Shown here: positions 26,588 through 38,188 of the stretch, in pieces
How the letters are laid out: every line of letters begins with the position of its first letter
Numbering within the stretch: the stretch's first letter is position 1
NCBI GenBank assembly: GCA_021234155.1
Contig: JAJEKV010000083.1
Location: forward strand, 1,951,932 to 2,015,931
Source: Isoetes taiwanensis
Lineage: Eukaryota; Streptophyta; Lycopodiopsida; Isoetales; Isoetaceae
Length of the DNA: 64,000 nucleotides
Reading direction: 5' to 3'
The notes under the pieces: model-generated
Database searches by the model: none
The model's input: only the letters and a program-made list of their open reading frames with translations
Told to the model about the DNA's origin: nothing
Program-made: the position numbers and the translations under genes

Positions 26588-27764
26588 ATTTCGCATTAAT
26601 TGGACCAGAGTTGGAGGTGGTTTAAATAACAATGTTGTTGTATGCATAGATCATGGCCATGGCTTCTGCTTTGTAAAATTCTTTTGTTCTTTTAAATGCA
26701 TGCACAGATGGACTCATAATTGTATATACTTTTGCTCTCTAAATTGTCTACAGCCTGCCAGGTTCAAGTATAGTTCTGTAACAGAGAGATTAAAAATAGT
26801 CCGAATATTAAAAATTACATTATCATTATTCCAACATAGTATAGTCTAGAGATTAAAAATAACATTATTATTATTCTAACTAATCTAGGTTCCTACGTGA
26901 ACAATATATTGATAATCAAGTGTTTTGGAGGTATCCATTAACAGATCACATAAGCAAAACACATTCCATCCTGAGAAGAATTATCTCCATAACATACAGG
27001 TACTAATTTGTAACTTGAGTATTAATTTTGTAAATTGAGTATGAGAAGGTATATTTTAGTATCGTTGATTGTAATTGGGACTTTTTCTTGAACACAAAGA
27101 CAAAGATTAGAGTCATGCATTGGGTTTGAAGCTACTCTTGGGTTTGATGCTACTGTTTATTGGTTTCATTAAGCTTATTTCCTCAAAAGATAAGTACTTT
27201 GCTTTATTTAAAAGTTTAACAGCGTAGATCAACTGTTTTGAAGTTATTTGAAGTGTAATCTTGTCCATTTTTACCTATTTAATTAGAAATAGAGATGTAT
27301 TGCATGTTCTCTATGCATTATCTGCAGGAATAAAAGAACTTGAATTTTGGCAAAATAGGTCGGTAGGTCGGCGAAAAATTCCCACCTAGGTCGGCTTTCT
27401 CCCACCTAGGTCGGCTAGGTCGGTGGGTCGGCGCAACTATGCTTAACCCAACTTCTTTGGCCCCATGCCAAGATGATTGGAACCATAACGACAGGAGCCA
27501 TGTATCCTTATGTGGCTCCATTTAAGACACTATGCTGCATTTGTTCCTCTTGTCTGTACTGATTTTGGTGCTGCAGAATGCTACTGTATGGCAACCAACT
27601 TGAACCCCACAGATCCACCAGAGAAAGTCAGATACACATTTTTTCCCATGATTGCCTTCTATGAATTCATTCCCCTCGAAAATGGCACTCACGAGGAGGA
27701 TGGTCACACCGCGGAGAAGGATAGATGCACACATACCATGCTCTTGCATGAATTGAAGCTCTAA

Positions 27765-29160
27765 AAATGCTATGAAGTAATCATGACAACATATTCTGCT
27801 GATGGGTATTCAAATTCGAGTGGTAATCCCTAAATCCGGCCTGATAATAGCCAAATGAGGTCGGTCTTACCTTGCTCGCTGCCTTCAATCACCTGCAAAC
27901 CATTTTCAGCGCCTCCAAACACCTGCATAATCATTTTTGGTTCAGCCAATTCTGTAGCGCTTTTGGGGAAACAATCTCAGCCGACCAGATCAAATGGGCA
28001 ATCTCAGCCATCTAATTGAGGTTTCGGATCACCTACTTATTTTAATGGTTCTAGCTACGTAAATTATGGGCATCTCAATTTCAATCCTTCCAAGTTTTGT
28101 GAATTGTTAATTTATGTTGATTTAAAAATTGTGCTGCAAGACAATATTGTTGAACTCCCATTTCAGGTTTGAATGTGGAGTCAAGTCTATTCTGAAGCAT
28201 ATTTATCTCATTATTTTTTTATATGATCTAGTGCCGGTATGCTAATTTGTGCTTTGCACCTACTATATTTTCCATGCTATAGGTAGATGGATGGATCTAC
28301 ATTGCACTACGTAATGTCTCTCAAATTGATTACTAGATGGTTATGTGGCTCACAAAGTTTAAGTGGTAGATTAGATCTTTACCAATAAAGCTTATGGAAT
28401 TTAAAATCTTTTATGCCTTGGCTTTTTAGGATATATCCATGTAATAAAGTGGCATACTATGGACCTAACCTAGGCGGTTTGGTAGATCTTTATGTTTACG
28501 GGATTATAGCGAAGATATAACAAAGATAAATATGTGTAAGCTACATAAGAAATATGGCCAAAGGCATGAAGATACTTTTTTCTAATGCTTATCTTATATT
28601 GTTGTAGTAAGCGGTGTCTATCGCCTATGGGGCAAGCTTTCCCTAGAGAAATCAAGACAAACATGAAGAATACAACAACCAAAAAGACGGATAGAGCAAG
28701 CTTCCTTACGGGCCATAATTAAAGCCTCCCATGTTGCTCAAAGAGTTGCTAAACCTCAAATTTAGAGGGGCAAGTAATAGTTCTATCAACCTTTGTACTT
28801 TTCTTTTTACTTAGAGTGTTGTGCTTTCTTGCTTTTGCTTCTTCATTGCAAAGATTGGCGTAAGAGAGACAACCAAACAAAATCTAGAAAATGCCTTTAG
28901 AAAATCTAGAAAATGCCTTTACATTCTTTATAATTGCTAAAATACCCTTTTATTTTGGATACATGTGGAAATATCCATCTCTTGGCAGTTTTTGAGAAAG
29001 AGATTTACCTCTCCCCATAGGACATCGCAGGAGAGAATTCTACAATTTTAGAAAATTGACAATAATATAGACAATTTTAGACAATGCTCATGAGCTAAAC
29101 ATCAACGTCATCGTCTCATTTAATGTACCTAATATTTGCTAAAACTTGCAAAACTATTAG
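27765..29160. other. No feature recognised
   Basis: AT-rich sequence downstream of the GH3 relic; no open frame with a recognisable family, no element border, no RNA gene. Confidence 0.5.
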
Positions 29161-29167
29161 TATTATT

Positions 29168-29209
<42 letters not shown>

Positions 29210-29210
29210 T
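29161..29210. repeat. (TTA)n microsatellite
   Basis: About 16 trinucleotide units, with minor interruptions at the left. Confidence 0.95.
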
Positions 29211-29260
29211 TGCACTGAGTCACTTTCTAAGAACATATTCGTCAGTAGTATATCATTATC

Positions 29261-31230
29261 ACTCATATATATACAATTATATGAGCTCTACCAACATGTT
29301 GGTAGAGATTGATCTCGGCCGTCCATCTCTGAGATGGACGGTCCAAAAGGTGACACCTCGAATCACCCCAAGCAACCCCCTTTTGGTAGAGATTGAGGTG
29401 TCGCCTTCTGGGCCGTCGAATGTGCGAGATCGACGGCCCAGATAAAAAGCCCTCTTATTTAGGGCTTTGGATGTCGGCCGTTGGATTTAGGGGTTTAATC
29501 TCTGCCGTTGGTTAGAAAGTCATTAAAATTAAATTCTATCTAGATGCATTAAATGCTAAGTTATGAGGTGGCACGATTTTAATTGCCTATATTAATTAAT
29601 TCTAATAAATCTAAGGCTTTCAGTGAATGTTCATTTGGAAGGCAATCCGAGCGGCATTTTTTCAACCGACTAGGGGACCGTCCGGCCATATGGCGGGACG
29701 AGGGCTTCTCATTTTCCGGTCTGGGCGACCGCGTTGAAACCCCTTTCATCGATTCCGGATCCGTCCCCGCCTCCATCCAGTTTGATGCGGCTATGGCGAT
29801 TCGGGGTAACCTAGCCAGCGATCGACGAACCGGTATCGAAGTTGTTTTTTGTTACATTATGGCAAAAAAAAAGATTAAAATAATATTTCATCGTTCTAAT
29901 GTACTTATTACTTGTTGGCGGCCCCAGGCCGAATGAGATCCGATTTAAGACCTTCAAAATGATTGACTCTGAATCCCGTTGTGTGGCAGATTTTACACGG
30001 CTTTGTGTCGCGAATCTTGGTTTCTAAACTCCGAAGGGATTTTTATCTGTTATAACAAACATCTTTGGAGCCATGAGGGTCGTGTTCTCGGCTCCCTCTG
30101 AGTTCAAAAGATTGAGGTTGCCTCAAGGTTTTAAGGAGACATGATTCCATACAGACTCCTCGCTTCTCCAAACCTAAAAACGAGCATTCTTGGCTTCACT
30201 TTAACGCTGAAAATACATCTATAAGTGTTTTTGCCTCTGTTTCTTTCACTCATATATATACAATTATATGAGCTCTACCAACATGTTGGTAGAGATTGAT
30301 CTCGGCCGTCCATCTCTGAGATGGACGGTCCAAAAGGTGACACCTCGAATCACCCCAAGCAACCCCCTTTTGGTAGAGATTGAGGTGTCGCCTTACGGGC
30401 CCAATGTCTTGTAGATCGACGGCCCGGATAAAAAGCCCTCTTATTTAGGGCTTTGGATGTCTACCCGATTTTTAGGGGTTTAATCTCTGCCGTTGGTTAG
30501 AAAATCATTAAAATTAAATTCTATCTAGATGCATTAAATGCTAAGTTATGAGGTGGCACGATTTTAATTGCCTATATTAATTAATTCTAATAAATCTAAG
30601 GCTTTCAGTGAATGTTCATTTGGAAGGCAATCCGAGCGGCATTTTTTCGAACTGGACTAGGGGGCAGATCTGTCCGGCTATGGCGGACAGGGCTTCTCAT
30701 TTTCGGATCTGGGCCGTACGTTGAAACCCCCTTCGTCCGGTTCGGATCCGTCCCCTGCCTCCATCCGGTTTGATGCGGCTATGGCGGTTCTCGGGTAATT
30801 CTTTATGTCGAATTTAACCGGTATCGAAGTTGTTTTTTTGTTACGTATGGCAAAAAGATTAAAATAATATTTCATCGTTCTAATGTACTTATTACTTGTT
30901 GGCGCCAGAGGCGAATGAGATCCGATTTCCGACCTTCAAAATGATTCTGACTCTGAATCCCGTTGTGAGCAGATTTTACACAGCTTTGTGTGCGAATGCT
31001 GGTTTCTAAACTCCCGAAAGGGATTTTATCTGTTATAACAAACATCTTTGGAGCCGGTGGGTGGTGTTCTCGGCTCCCTACGAGTTCATTGATTGAGGTT
31101 GCCTCAAGGTTTTAAGGAGACATGATTCCATACGACTCCACTGCTTCTCCAAACCTAAAAAGCGAGCATTCTTGGCCCGCGACTTAACGAAAATACATCT
31201 ATAAGTGTTTTTGCCTCTGTTTCTTTCCAT
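29261..31230. repeat. Two tandem ~988-bp units with a hairpin-rich head
   Basis: Unit 1 runs 29261-30248 and unit 2 30249-about 31230; both run from ACTCATATATATAC to CCTCTGTTTCTTTC. The head contains a perfect 22-bp palindrome (29286-29307 in unit 1), a 10-bp stem with 3-nt loop (29319-29341), and a 10-bp stem around GGGCCGTCGA (29410-29440). Copies differ mainly by small indels at CAG/CTG sites. Open frames do not agree between units, so I call it non-coding. Confidence 0.85.
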
Positions 31231-31779
31231 TCCTTACCTCCATTGCACGATATTACGGTTATCCTTCATGATTGCAGGTCGTTTTGGGGCCATCTTCATC
31301 GGTTTCAAGCTAGAACATAACGTGAGTCTGTTACCTTCATTCTATCGTGCCGGATTTATCCCTGCAAGCTTCTGATCAACTCCATTTTTGCCTTTCACTG
31401 CTGCTAGCTCTTGTGCATTCCGCGAAAATGTGGGGCTTCAATGAATTTATCGGTATGGGATTTGTCTAGCTCTTGTGCATTCACAATCTTTTTGGTGGAT
31501 AATTGATGCCTTCTTTGTGTAGGAACAGAGAAATACGCATTGACAATATTAAGCTAACTCAGAGGCGAAATATGTGTGGTTTTTGATAGTAGCTATAGAT
31601 TATGAATTAGCATCTCGAATTTATGCCTTAGTCCCCATTGTATTTTTGCTCCTTCCACGATATTTTGTGTTGATTGTTCCAAATTGTTTGGTGTCCCAAG
31701 TTATATATGTGTTTTCTTTTCGAGTATGTACCAAGGGATATGGGGTTGAAAAGGTTATTGTAGTATAGGATGGAATAAG
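31231..31779. other. Possible leader/intron region, no gene supported
   Basis: GATTGCAG/GTCGTTTTGGGG near 31275 followed by AACATAACGTGAGT near 31315 looks like a short exon between splice sites, but no coding continuation is recognisable. Confidence 0.25.
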
Positions 31780-32640
31780 AGAGTTTTGAAAGTTTTGCTT
31801 GGCCGTTGTAGTTTATTTCTGTCTTATTTACCTTGCTCCTATGTGTCTAATCTAGTTGTTTTTATTAGTGGCTGCCATGCGCATTTAAAGAAGAACTACT
31901 GAGCACTCTTACTCTTGCATCCGGAGGAAAGTTGTGTGCTTTTGTACCAACGTGGAATCCGTGTCTTTGCTTGGGGTGTGTTTATATTTAAATAATAGAT
32001 TAAAATTTTGTAGATGTGTCCGGATTAGTGGTTGGGCTACGTTCATTTCTATATAGTAGATTAAACTCTTGATATGTCCGTTAGTTTGTATTGTGTTTTG
32101 CTGCTTGATTCACATTTGTTGGGTGTTCCAAACCGTGTATTATCTAGACATTAGTCAGGCCAGCATGGCAACTCTGAAAGTTTTGATGGCTAGTTGTAAT
32201 TACCTGTTCTATTTACCTTGCTGTTGTGTAGCTAATCTAATGGTTGACGTGGCTGCATGCAGACAGAAGGAACTACATGCACTCTTAATCTTGATTCCAG
32301 AGGGAATCTGTGTGCTTTCAAACCAACGTGGAATCCAGGTGCTGGTTGGGCTGTGTTCATTTGTAAGTAATACATTAAGCTCTAGATATGTCCGTTAATG
32401 ATTGGGCTATGTTCTTTTTCAAATACTAGGTTAAGCTCTACATTTGTCCATTACTTTCTATTGTGTTTTGCTTCTTGATCCTCATTTGTTGGGTGTTTTA
32501 AAAGCGTACGCGTGTTTCCATGTGATGACCCTTGAAGTAGATGCTGTATTATTTAGATATTATTCAGACCAGGATGCCAACTCTGAAAATACAAGATGCC
32601 TAGTTAATCTTTCTGGTTGTCTAGACATTAGTTGAGACAG
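31780..32640. repeat. Diverged tandem repeat, ~390-bp period
   Basis: GAAAGTTTTG starts at about 31787 and 32177. CCAACGTGGAATCC recurs at about 31948 and 32323, and ATTGTGTTTTGCT at about 32091 and 32459. A third partial unit follows. No protein frame is conserved between units. Confidence 0.7.
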
Positions 32641-34055
32641 GATATCAGCTCTGTAAATACATGGATGCCTCGTTAGGTTCGCAGCTTTAGGCTTATTAAC
32701 AGTTTCCTGTCTCAGCGTAGTATGATTTCGAACAGCTAGATGTCTAGGCCGAGTAGGTCGCGCACTTTTTGGTGAGAATTGTGATTTTGGTGGAATTTTG
32801 CTCCCACCCCCTTATGATAGTGATTGAGGCTCTTGCCCAAATACTTCAAGCAGATTGTGCTTGCTGTTTTGAGGAATATGGGATTCATTTTAATCTATCA
32901 GTATGAAACTGTGGAATAAGAGTCTTGCTTGCCTATATTATTTCGTCTTTTTTCGTCTGGATCCTTTGTAATTAATCTAGAAGTTATGTGACTATTGTGC
33001 AAGAATAGAGAAATACAGAATGTAGTGATTTTGCCTAGAATGCTTTGAAGGCTAGTGGCTAGGGCAGAGCTTGCTGGCCTTTATGTCTTCGCAGAGTATG
33101 GCTTGCCAGGTAAGAATCTCGATTTTTCGGAAATGAAATTTGAGAAATCGTTGCTCTGAACTTTTGCAAAAAAAACAGGTTGAAAGTGTAACAAACCAAT
33201 CTTGCATTCACAGAGCATGCTCGCTGGAATAAGGAGAAAGCTACGTGATTGTGAATGTGATGCAGAAAACAAGTTGTGTCAATCTTACCTTGAGAAAGGG
33301 GTGCGCTTTTGAAACTAGACTAGAATCCGGTACTAATTTGGATATTTTCATTTTTTTCCTTACATGTGCATTGTTTTTGGTGCTCATGTGACAAACTTTG
33401 AATTAGTTACTTTTATATCTTGCTACCTAGATAACAATCGAGCCGGGATCCCAAATATAACAATCTGAACTACATAGTTTGTGCTTCTTTGGAATAAGAA
33501 AACTATGAAATCGAGAAAAGTTGTGGATTGGTTGCCATTGAGTTGTGCAACAAGAAAACTTTAAGATGTAGATTTAGATCTGAACGAGCAGTAACTTAAA
33601 CACACAGATCTCCATGCCATAGCAGGCCCTGAAGATTCGGTTGGTTTAATAGCTGTAGTACAAGCTTTACATTGCCAAACGAAACCTGTGCTGTGGCTTC
33701 TGAAGGTGTGTTGAGATCTGAAGTTGATGAGTTGTTCATTTGTATTTTGAGGGCATACAGGGAGACGTTGCTTGAATATGGCACTCTAGAGAGATTGTTA
33801 CCGTAAACGGTTTCAATTCTAGAAAAGTAAATGTAAGGTTGGAAAGGATATGGCTTTGAAATTTTTTGTACATCTCTTTGTGATGATGATGTAACTTCTA
33901 ACTATTCTTTTGCTGCCATCTCTCGCATGAATTTCCACTTTATTTGATTGGCTCGCTGAGAATATTATTCCATATTATTAGAGTATAACTGTTTGAGAGC
34001 AGAATTCCGAGTAAAAAAACACTTCAATTTTACTCTTCAATCATCATTTTTATTA
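32641..34055. other. No feature recognised
   Basis: Only short frames without family resemblance. One minus-strand 62-codon frame near 33596-33784 has no motif support. Confidence 0.45.
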
Positions 34056-34059
34056 TCAT

Positions 34060-34810
34060 GTTTCATCTTCTGATACTATCATAATGTTCCATACAAAAGT
34101 TACCTCTTGAAACATTTGATAGACCACTTTCTCAAGCTCTCCAAAACAGCATAGGAGGAACCCTTTTTCCGTGCCAAAAGGTATGAATCTAAGGAGTTGC
34201 AATGATGGGACAACAATTGTGAATGTAGCTCCTGGCCATGTCATAACAATTTCACGTGTCACTAGAAAAGCTTTTACAAAATCACCTGTGACCACCCTAC
34301 CGAACCGTCTGTGGGAAATAAACCAATTTCTATACTCAATGAAATATCCTCCCTTGATTGTCTCACGTATCAAGTTAAAAAAAACATAAATAATGATGAA
34401 TGTTATGCCTGCAAGCAACACGAGGAATGGTCAGTAAAGATATGAAACATAGAGTGCTTATACAATGCATGCACTTACGTGTCCAGTAAAATCTGGTCCT
34501 CCATGGTTACAAGGACCACACTTAGGCACAGGATCTTCAATGTAAATACACAATGAGCCCTTTTGGAAACTACATTCGCCAGTGGGTCTTAGATTGTTTA
34601 TGTGTGCATGATTAATGACTTCGGTAATGTTATCCTCCAAGAATGTATTTGGTGCAAATAAGCTAGTTCTGCTATAATTGGCTTGCTTATCCATGATATC
34701 AAACCGACAAAGCAACACATTAAGGATTGTCGTAATGTTATTGTTGCTCCATGAAGCCACTTTGCCATTAGACTGCTCACTTGCGTGTCTAGCCTATGCA
34801 TTTTGATAAC
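34060..34810 (-). CDS. Unrecognised two-exon gene fragment with a membrane-like segment
   Basis: On the minus strand a first exon (about 34484-34810) encodes SNNNITTILNVLLCRFDIMD, TGECSFQKGSLCIYIEDPVP and KCGPCNHGGPDFTGH, ending at CAC/GTAAGT. A TTGCTTGCAG acceptor near 34412 opens a second exon starting AGITFIIIYVFFNLIRETI, a hydrophobic stretch that could be a membrane anchor, followed by WFISHRRFGRVVTGDFVKAF. Joining the two at these sites gives a frame mismatch of one base, so either the exact site or the sequence is wrong. Cysteine spacing (C-x8-C, CGPCN) hints at an extracellular or metal-binding part. I do not recognise the family. Coding character is moderate. Confidence 0.35.
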
Positions 34811-34829
34811 TAGTTTAGATGTGCTCATT

Positions 34830-36260
34830 TCTTGGTTGTATGAGGGTCAATTTGAGTTGATAGTCTTCTATGTTTTGGTTATTGGTTCTGGCATTCATTT
34901 TTCGTTTTAGTTTGTTTTGATGCGGTTATTTGTTGCTAGGTTGAAGTGACAAAATACATTTGCAATGTCCTTACTCTCTATAGTTCTATGTATCCTTATA
35001 GAACCATAGAATTGTCATAGCGCTTACCTTCTACAAATTAAATGTTGACTTTGACTTTGATGTCTTGACTTTTACCTCAACTCTTTCGGTTCATCCACCC
35101 ATTTAAGCTTGATTATACTTCTAGAACTTCGTAACATGCAACACATTTACGCCTCTAGGGAATTTTTGAGAACCCTAGAGGGAATGAGGGATGTCTAGAT
35201 GTTATGAAGTTATTATGGAGTCTCAACATCGGAACTTGATGTCAATATTCTAAATTAATACGAACTCCACATCATTTGCATAGGGAAATTGGAAAATCTC
35301 AAGGAATTTTGATAGAATCTCAATTAATCTTGCAATGATTTGGTGGAACGTTAAGAAATCTTGGAGAATCTAGAGAAACTAGTCAGAGTAAGGATAACAT
35401 TAAATAAATAATACCTGAGAATGTTGAGGAATCTAGAGGATCTTAGGGAATCCATGGGAACCACGAGAGAATCTTTGAGAATTTAAGGGAATCCAAGGGA
35501 ATCTTCATAAAATCTTTGAGAATCTAAAAGAGTCATGTAAAATCTAAGGGAATCTTCATAGGATCTTAGAGAATCTAGAGCAATCTCAAGAGAATCTTTG
35601 GGAATCTAAGGGAATTTGAATGAATATTTTTAAAAGCTTTGAGAATATAATCAAATCATGATGGTTATCTAAATTTTTTTAGCTTGATGATACTGACTCG
35701 GTTTAATCTAAATTTAGCTTGATTTTTTATTTCTCTCAGAGCCCAATAGGATACAATCTTTAATTTCTAACATTCTTGCTAAATGCAAAATTATCGGTTA
35801 GGTGTGTGGATTTTAACTTCTTACTTGATTTTCATTGCTGTAGTGTAATCTTATCTTAGAAAGATGGGTACATGTATGATTCAAACTAGCTATACATTTT
35901 CGTTTCATCCCATTTTATTTTATCCCATTGATAGTACAAAAACTTGTATATATAAAACTATTCTATGTGTCCCAGGAAAGGATGTACCCATGCTCTATAG
36001 AGATTAATGCCCGGTAGTCCAGATTGGAAATGGAAGGCCACGATGTCGCCACCTCATGGGAGAGGTCATGCATGGGCATAGAAATATGATGGGGGGCATG
36101 CATGGGGCATGCACCCCATCCCTAAACCGTTGGATCAAGGGCGGAAGGAGAAATCCTAGCCATCCATTTGTTTTGGGAAACTTCAAAGAAGGTGTAATTT
36201 TTGGGGCATTTGATCTATGCCCTTCAAATTAGGGCATCAGATTTAGCCACTTATATTGAT
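34830..36260. other. Non-coding with a GAATCT-rich cryptic minisatellite
   Basis: From about 35340 to 35640 the words GGGAATCT, GAGAATCT and AGAGAATCTTTGAGAATC recur every 10-20 bp in one orientation. The rest shows nothing recognisable. Confidence 0.6.
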
Positions 36261-36536
36261 TGCATTTAATGCAATGTCATCAGGTGGCAGCAGTATTTAT
36301 GACTCTCTAATGACGTGACATTAGGACCTTTGAAAAAAAAAATGTAGAAAAAAGGAAGTCTGCAAAAAATTGATTTTTTTCGAACTGATTGTTTCTTTTG
36401 CATTTAATGCAACGTCACGAGGTGGCAACAGTATTTATGACTCTCTAATGACATGACCTTAGGGCCTTTAAAAAAAATGTAGAAAAAAAGGGAAGTCTGC
36501 AAAAAATTAATTTTTTTCAAACCGATTGTTTCTTTC
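36261..36536. repeat. Two tandem 138-bp units
   Basis: TGCATTTAATGCAA begins at 36261 and 36399; each unit ends with an A-rich then T-rich tract and GATTGTTTCTTT. A few substitutions separate the copies. Confidence 0.9.
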
Positions 36537-36939
36537 TTTTTTTTTTCGTACTTTATGATGGGCGGCGTTGACAGAGGTTTGCTCCTCGGCATAGTGGATG
36601 CAACGAACCCAAAGGCAGCAATCTGACCGAGAATATGTTTTTCTGCTCCTTCAGCTTCCCAGCCCTGTTGTTGCAAGAGAGGATACTATAAATCTGTTCG
36701 CCTTTCAATGCCGTTCTTCTTGGGCCGAAGCATTTGGACATAGTTCTGGGCGAAGAAGCTAGTATCTTCAATTTTTGTGATAAATGCAGAAGTGTAACAT
36801 CTTTTCTGCGTTCTAGACGTGGAATTTTGAGAAGATTGCAGGCTGGTTATTTTTTATTATCTGGAAGAGCCATCCTTCAGCTCGCTGGGAAAATGCAGAT
36901 GATTTTTGCCTGACCGATGCTTTGGAAGAGCTAATTTTC

Positions 36940-38188
36940 ATGGCAACAGCATCCAAATCCAGCTCCGGTAGCCATGGCCAGAACAGGCCTGTGTGGATGT
37001 ACCCAGAAACAAATCCGCCAGAGAGATGGGGTCACTCAGCGTGCATGTTCTAAGGCAAGCTTTATGTGTTTGGGGTAAGAACAATTAAAACCCAAAACCC
37101 ACATTACCCTTTCTCCAGCCATAGCCAAATCTGTCAATGAGCTCATGAATCCACAAATGTTTTTTGCAGGGATGCAGAGCAGGACTTCATTTTAGCGATG
37201 TGCTAACTCTAGACCTCCGAACTATGGCATGGAGCTCTTTAGCATCTACCGGAGAACAGCCTGGTCCTAGGGATAGCCATACTGCCATTCTCTATGGCTC
37301 TAAAATGGTGATATTCGGTGGCACAAATGGTTCGAAGCGCAACAATGATGTGCATATTTTGGATCTGGAGACTAATTTGGACCCAGCCTTCGGTAGAAGG
37401 GGATCCACCGTGTCCTAGAGAGAGCCATACTGCTACTCTGATCAGCGAAAACAAAATGCTCGAATTTGGAGGATCTGGCGAAGGAGATTGCAACTATTTA
37501 AACGATATTCATGTTCTAGAGCTTGATTCAATGCGTTGGACAAGCCCAATTGTGACGGGGGATTTGCCTAGACGTAGAGATAGCCATACTGCAGTGATTG
37601 TGGGTAACCAACTCATAGTTTATGGCGGAGACTGTGGTGATCGATATCTGGGCGACATTGATGTTTTAGATCTCGAAAATTTTACTTGGTCTAAGGTACG
37701 TATTCAACCTTTTCCCAATCGGTCTTTTTGTTTCTGATTTACAATTTAAGCTTATAAGTTTTGGGTCGTCGGAATTGCAGCTTGAAACTGCGAGTTCTTC
37801 TGGTCCTGGACTTCGTGCAGGTCATATAGCCATCACCGTGGGCTTGAAGGTGAGAAATTACTCTGCTGTGGCCCGTTTGGGCTGAATTTGAACTCATTTT
37901 CAGTTGAGATGACAATGTCCCCGTCTCTATGCTCTTTGACGATTGATCCTGTTTTTGAGCTAGGTTTTTAGTTCAGATCGTGTTGTTAGGCTATATTGAG
38001 TTGGGCAAATTTGTAATGCAGATATACATCTTTGGTGGTGTTGGAGATGGCACTTATTTCAGTGATGTGTGGATGCTAGATGTTAGTTGCCCAACCTGGA
38101 GTAGAATAGATGTGGCTGGATCTCAGCCTCAGGGTCGATTTTCTCATGTTGCTACATTGATAGATGACAACATTCTATTCTATGGAGG
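36940..38188 (+). pseudogene. Kelch-repeat protein gene, four exons seen, one stop and one frame break
   Basis: Exons 36940-37074, 37170-37695, 37781-37849 and 38022-38188 have GT/AG borders and compatible phases. The protein starts MATASKSSSGSHGQNRPVWM and carries kelch blades: RDSHTAILYGSKMVIFGG, RESHTATLISENKMLEFGG, RDSHTAVIVGNQLIVYGG, VYIFGG-like IYIFGGVGDGTYFSDVWMLD, FSHVATLIDDNILFYGG. Kelch blades form beta-propellers that bind partner proteins; plant relatives include acyl-CoA-binding and Tip-elongation-like proteins, but this one has no identified partner. Defects: TAA at about 37051 where a Tyr or similar is expected after SACMF, and one extra base near 37373 after ETN. Exon two is 526 bp; 525 would keep phase, which pinpoints a 1-nt insertion. 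The last donor leaves phase 2, so more exons must lie downstream. Confidence 0.8.

Larger units (their letters stand above)
24331..27441. mobile_element. hAT-like non-autonomous element inside GH3, ~3.1 kb
   Basis: Ends read CATAGTTGGGGCCGACC and, inverted from the right, CATAGTTGCGCCGACCC. Both ends carry clusters of the subterminal word CCGACCTAGGTCGG, as hAT elements often do. Flanks TTCAACCC and CTTAACCC look like a diverged 8-bp target duplication. There is no transposase reading frame. A LINE sits inside it at 25211-26587. Confidence 0.6.
24040..27764 (+). pseudogene. GH3-family acyl-amido synthetase fragment split by nested elements
   Basis: Left part (24062-24330) encodes SITAIMAYSIAGALRMLESE, then DLVEDIRLGELNKRVRDEIM and NPTLADELKEIFQ. 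Right part (27450-27764) encodes WPHAKMIGTITTGAMY, then a frame change near 27517, then LRHYAAFVPLVCTDFGAAEC and LNPTDPPEKVRYTFFPMIAF. These match the consecutive GH3 blocks around the acyl-adenylate pocket (IWPN-K-I-TGAM, PLVC--ASSEC, NP--PSEVSYT). GH3 enzymes conjugate auxin, jasmonate or benzoates to amino acids in the cytosol. Joining TGGATTGTTCAACCC to AACTTCTTTGG restores the frame across the insertion. Neither the N-terminal region nor the C-terminal ~250 residues is visible. It is a pseudogene. Confidence 0.8.

Noticed and set aside
27190-27441. CACTA-type element for the GH3 insertion
   Set aside because: Ends do not read CACTA and the flanking duplication appears longer than 3 bp; hAT-like fits better, though not firmly.
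29583-29936. 117-codon plus-strand frame in unit 1 of the 988-bp repeat
   Set aside because: The frame is not kept in unit 2, which differs by indels, and the protein has no recognisable family.
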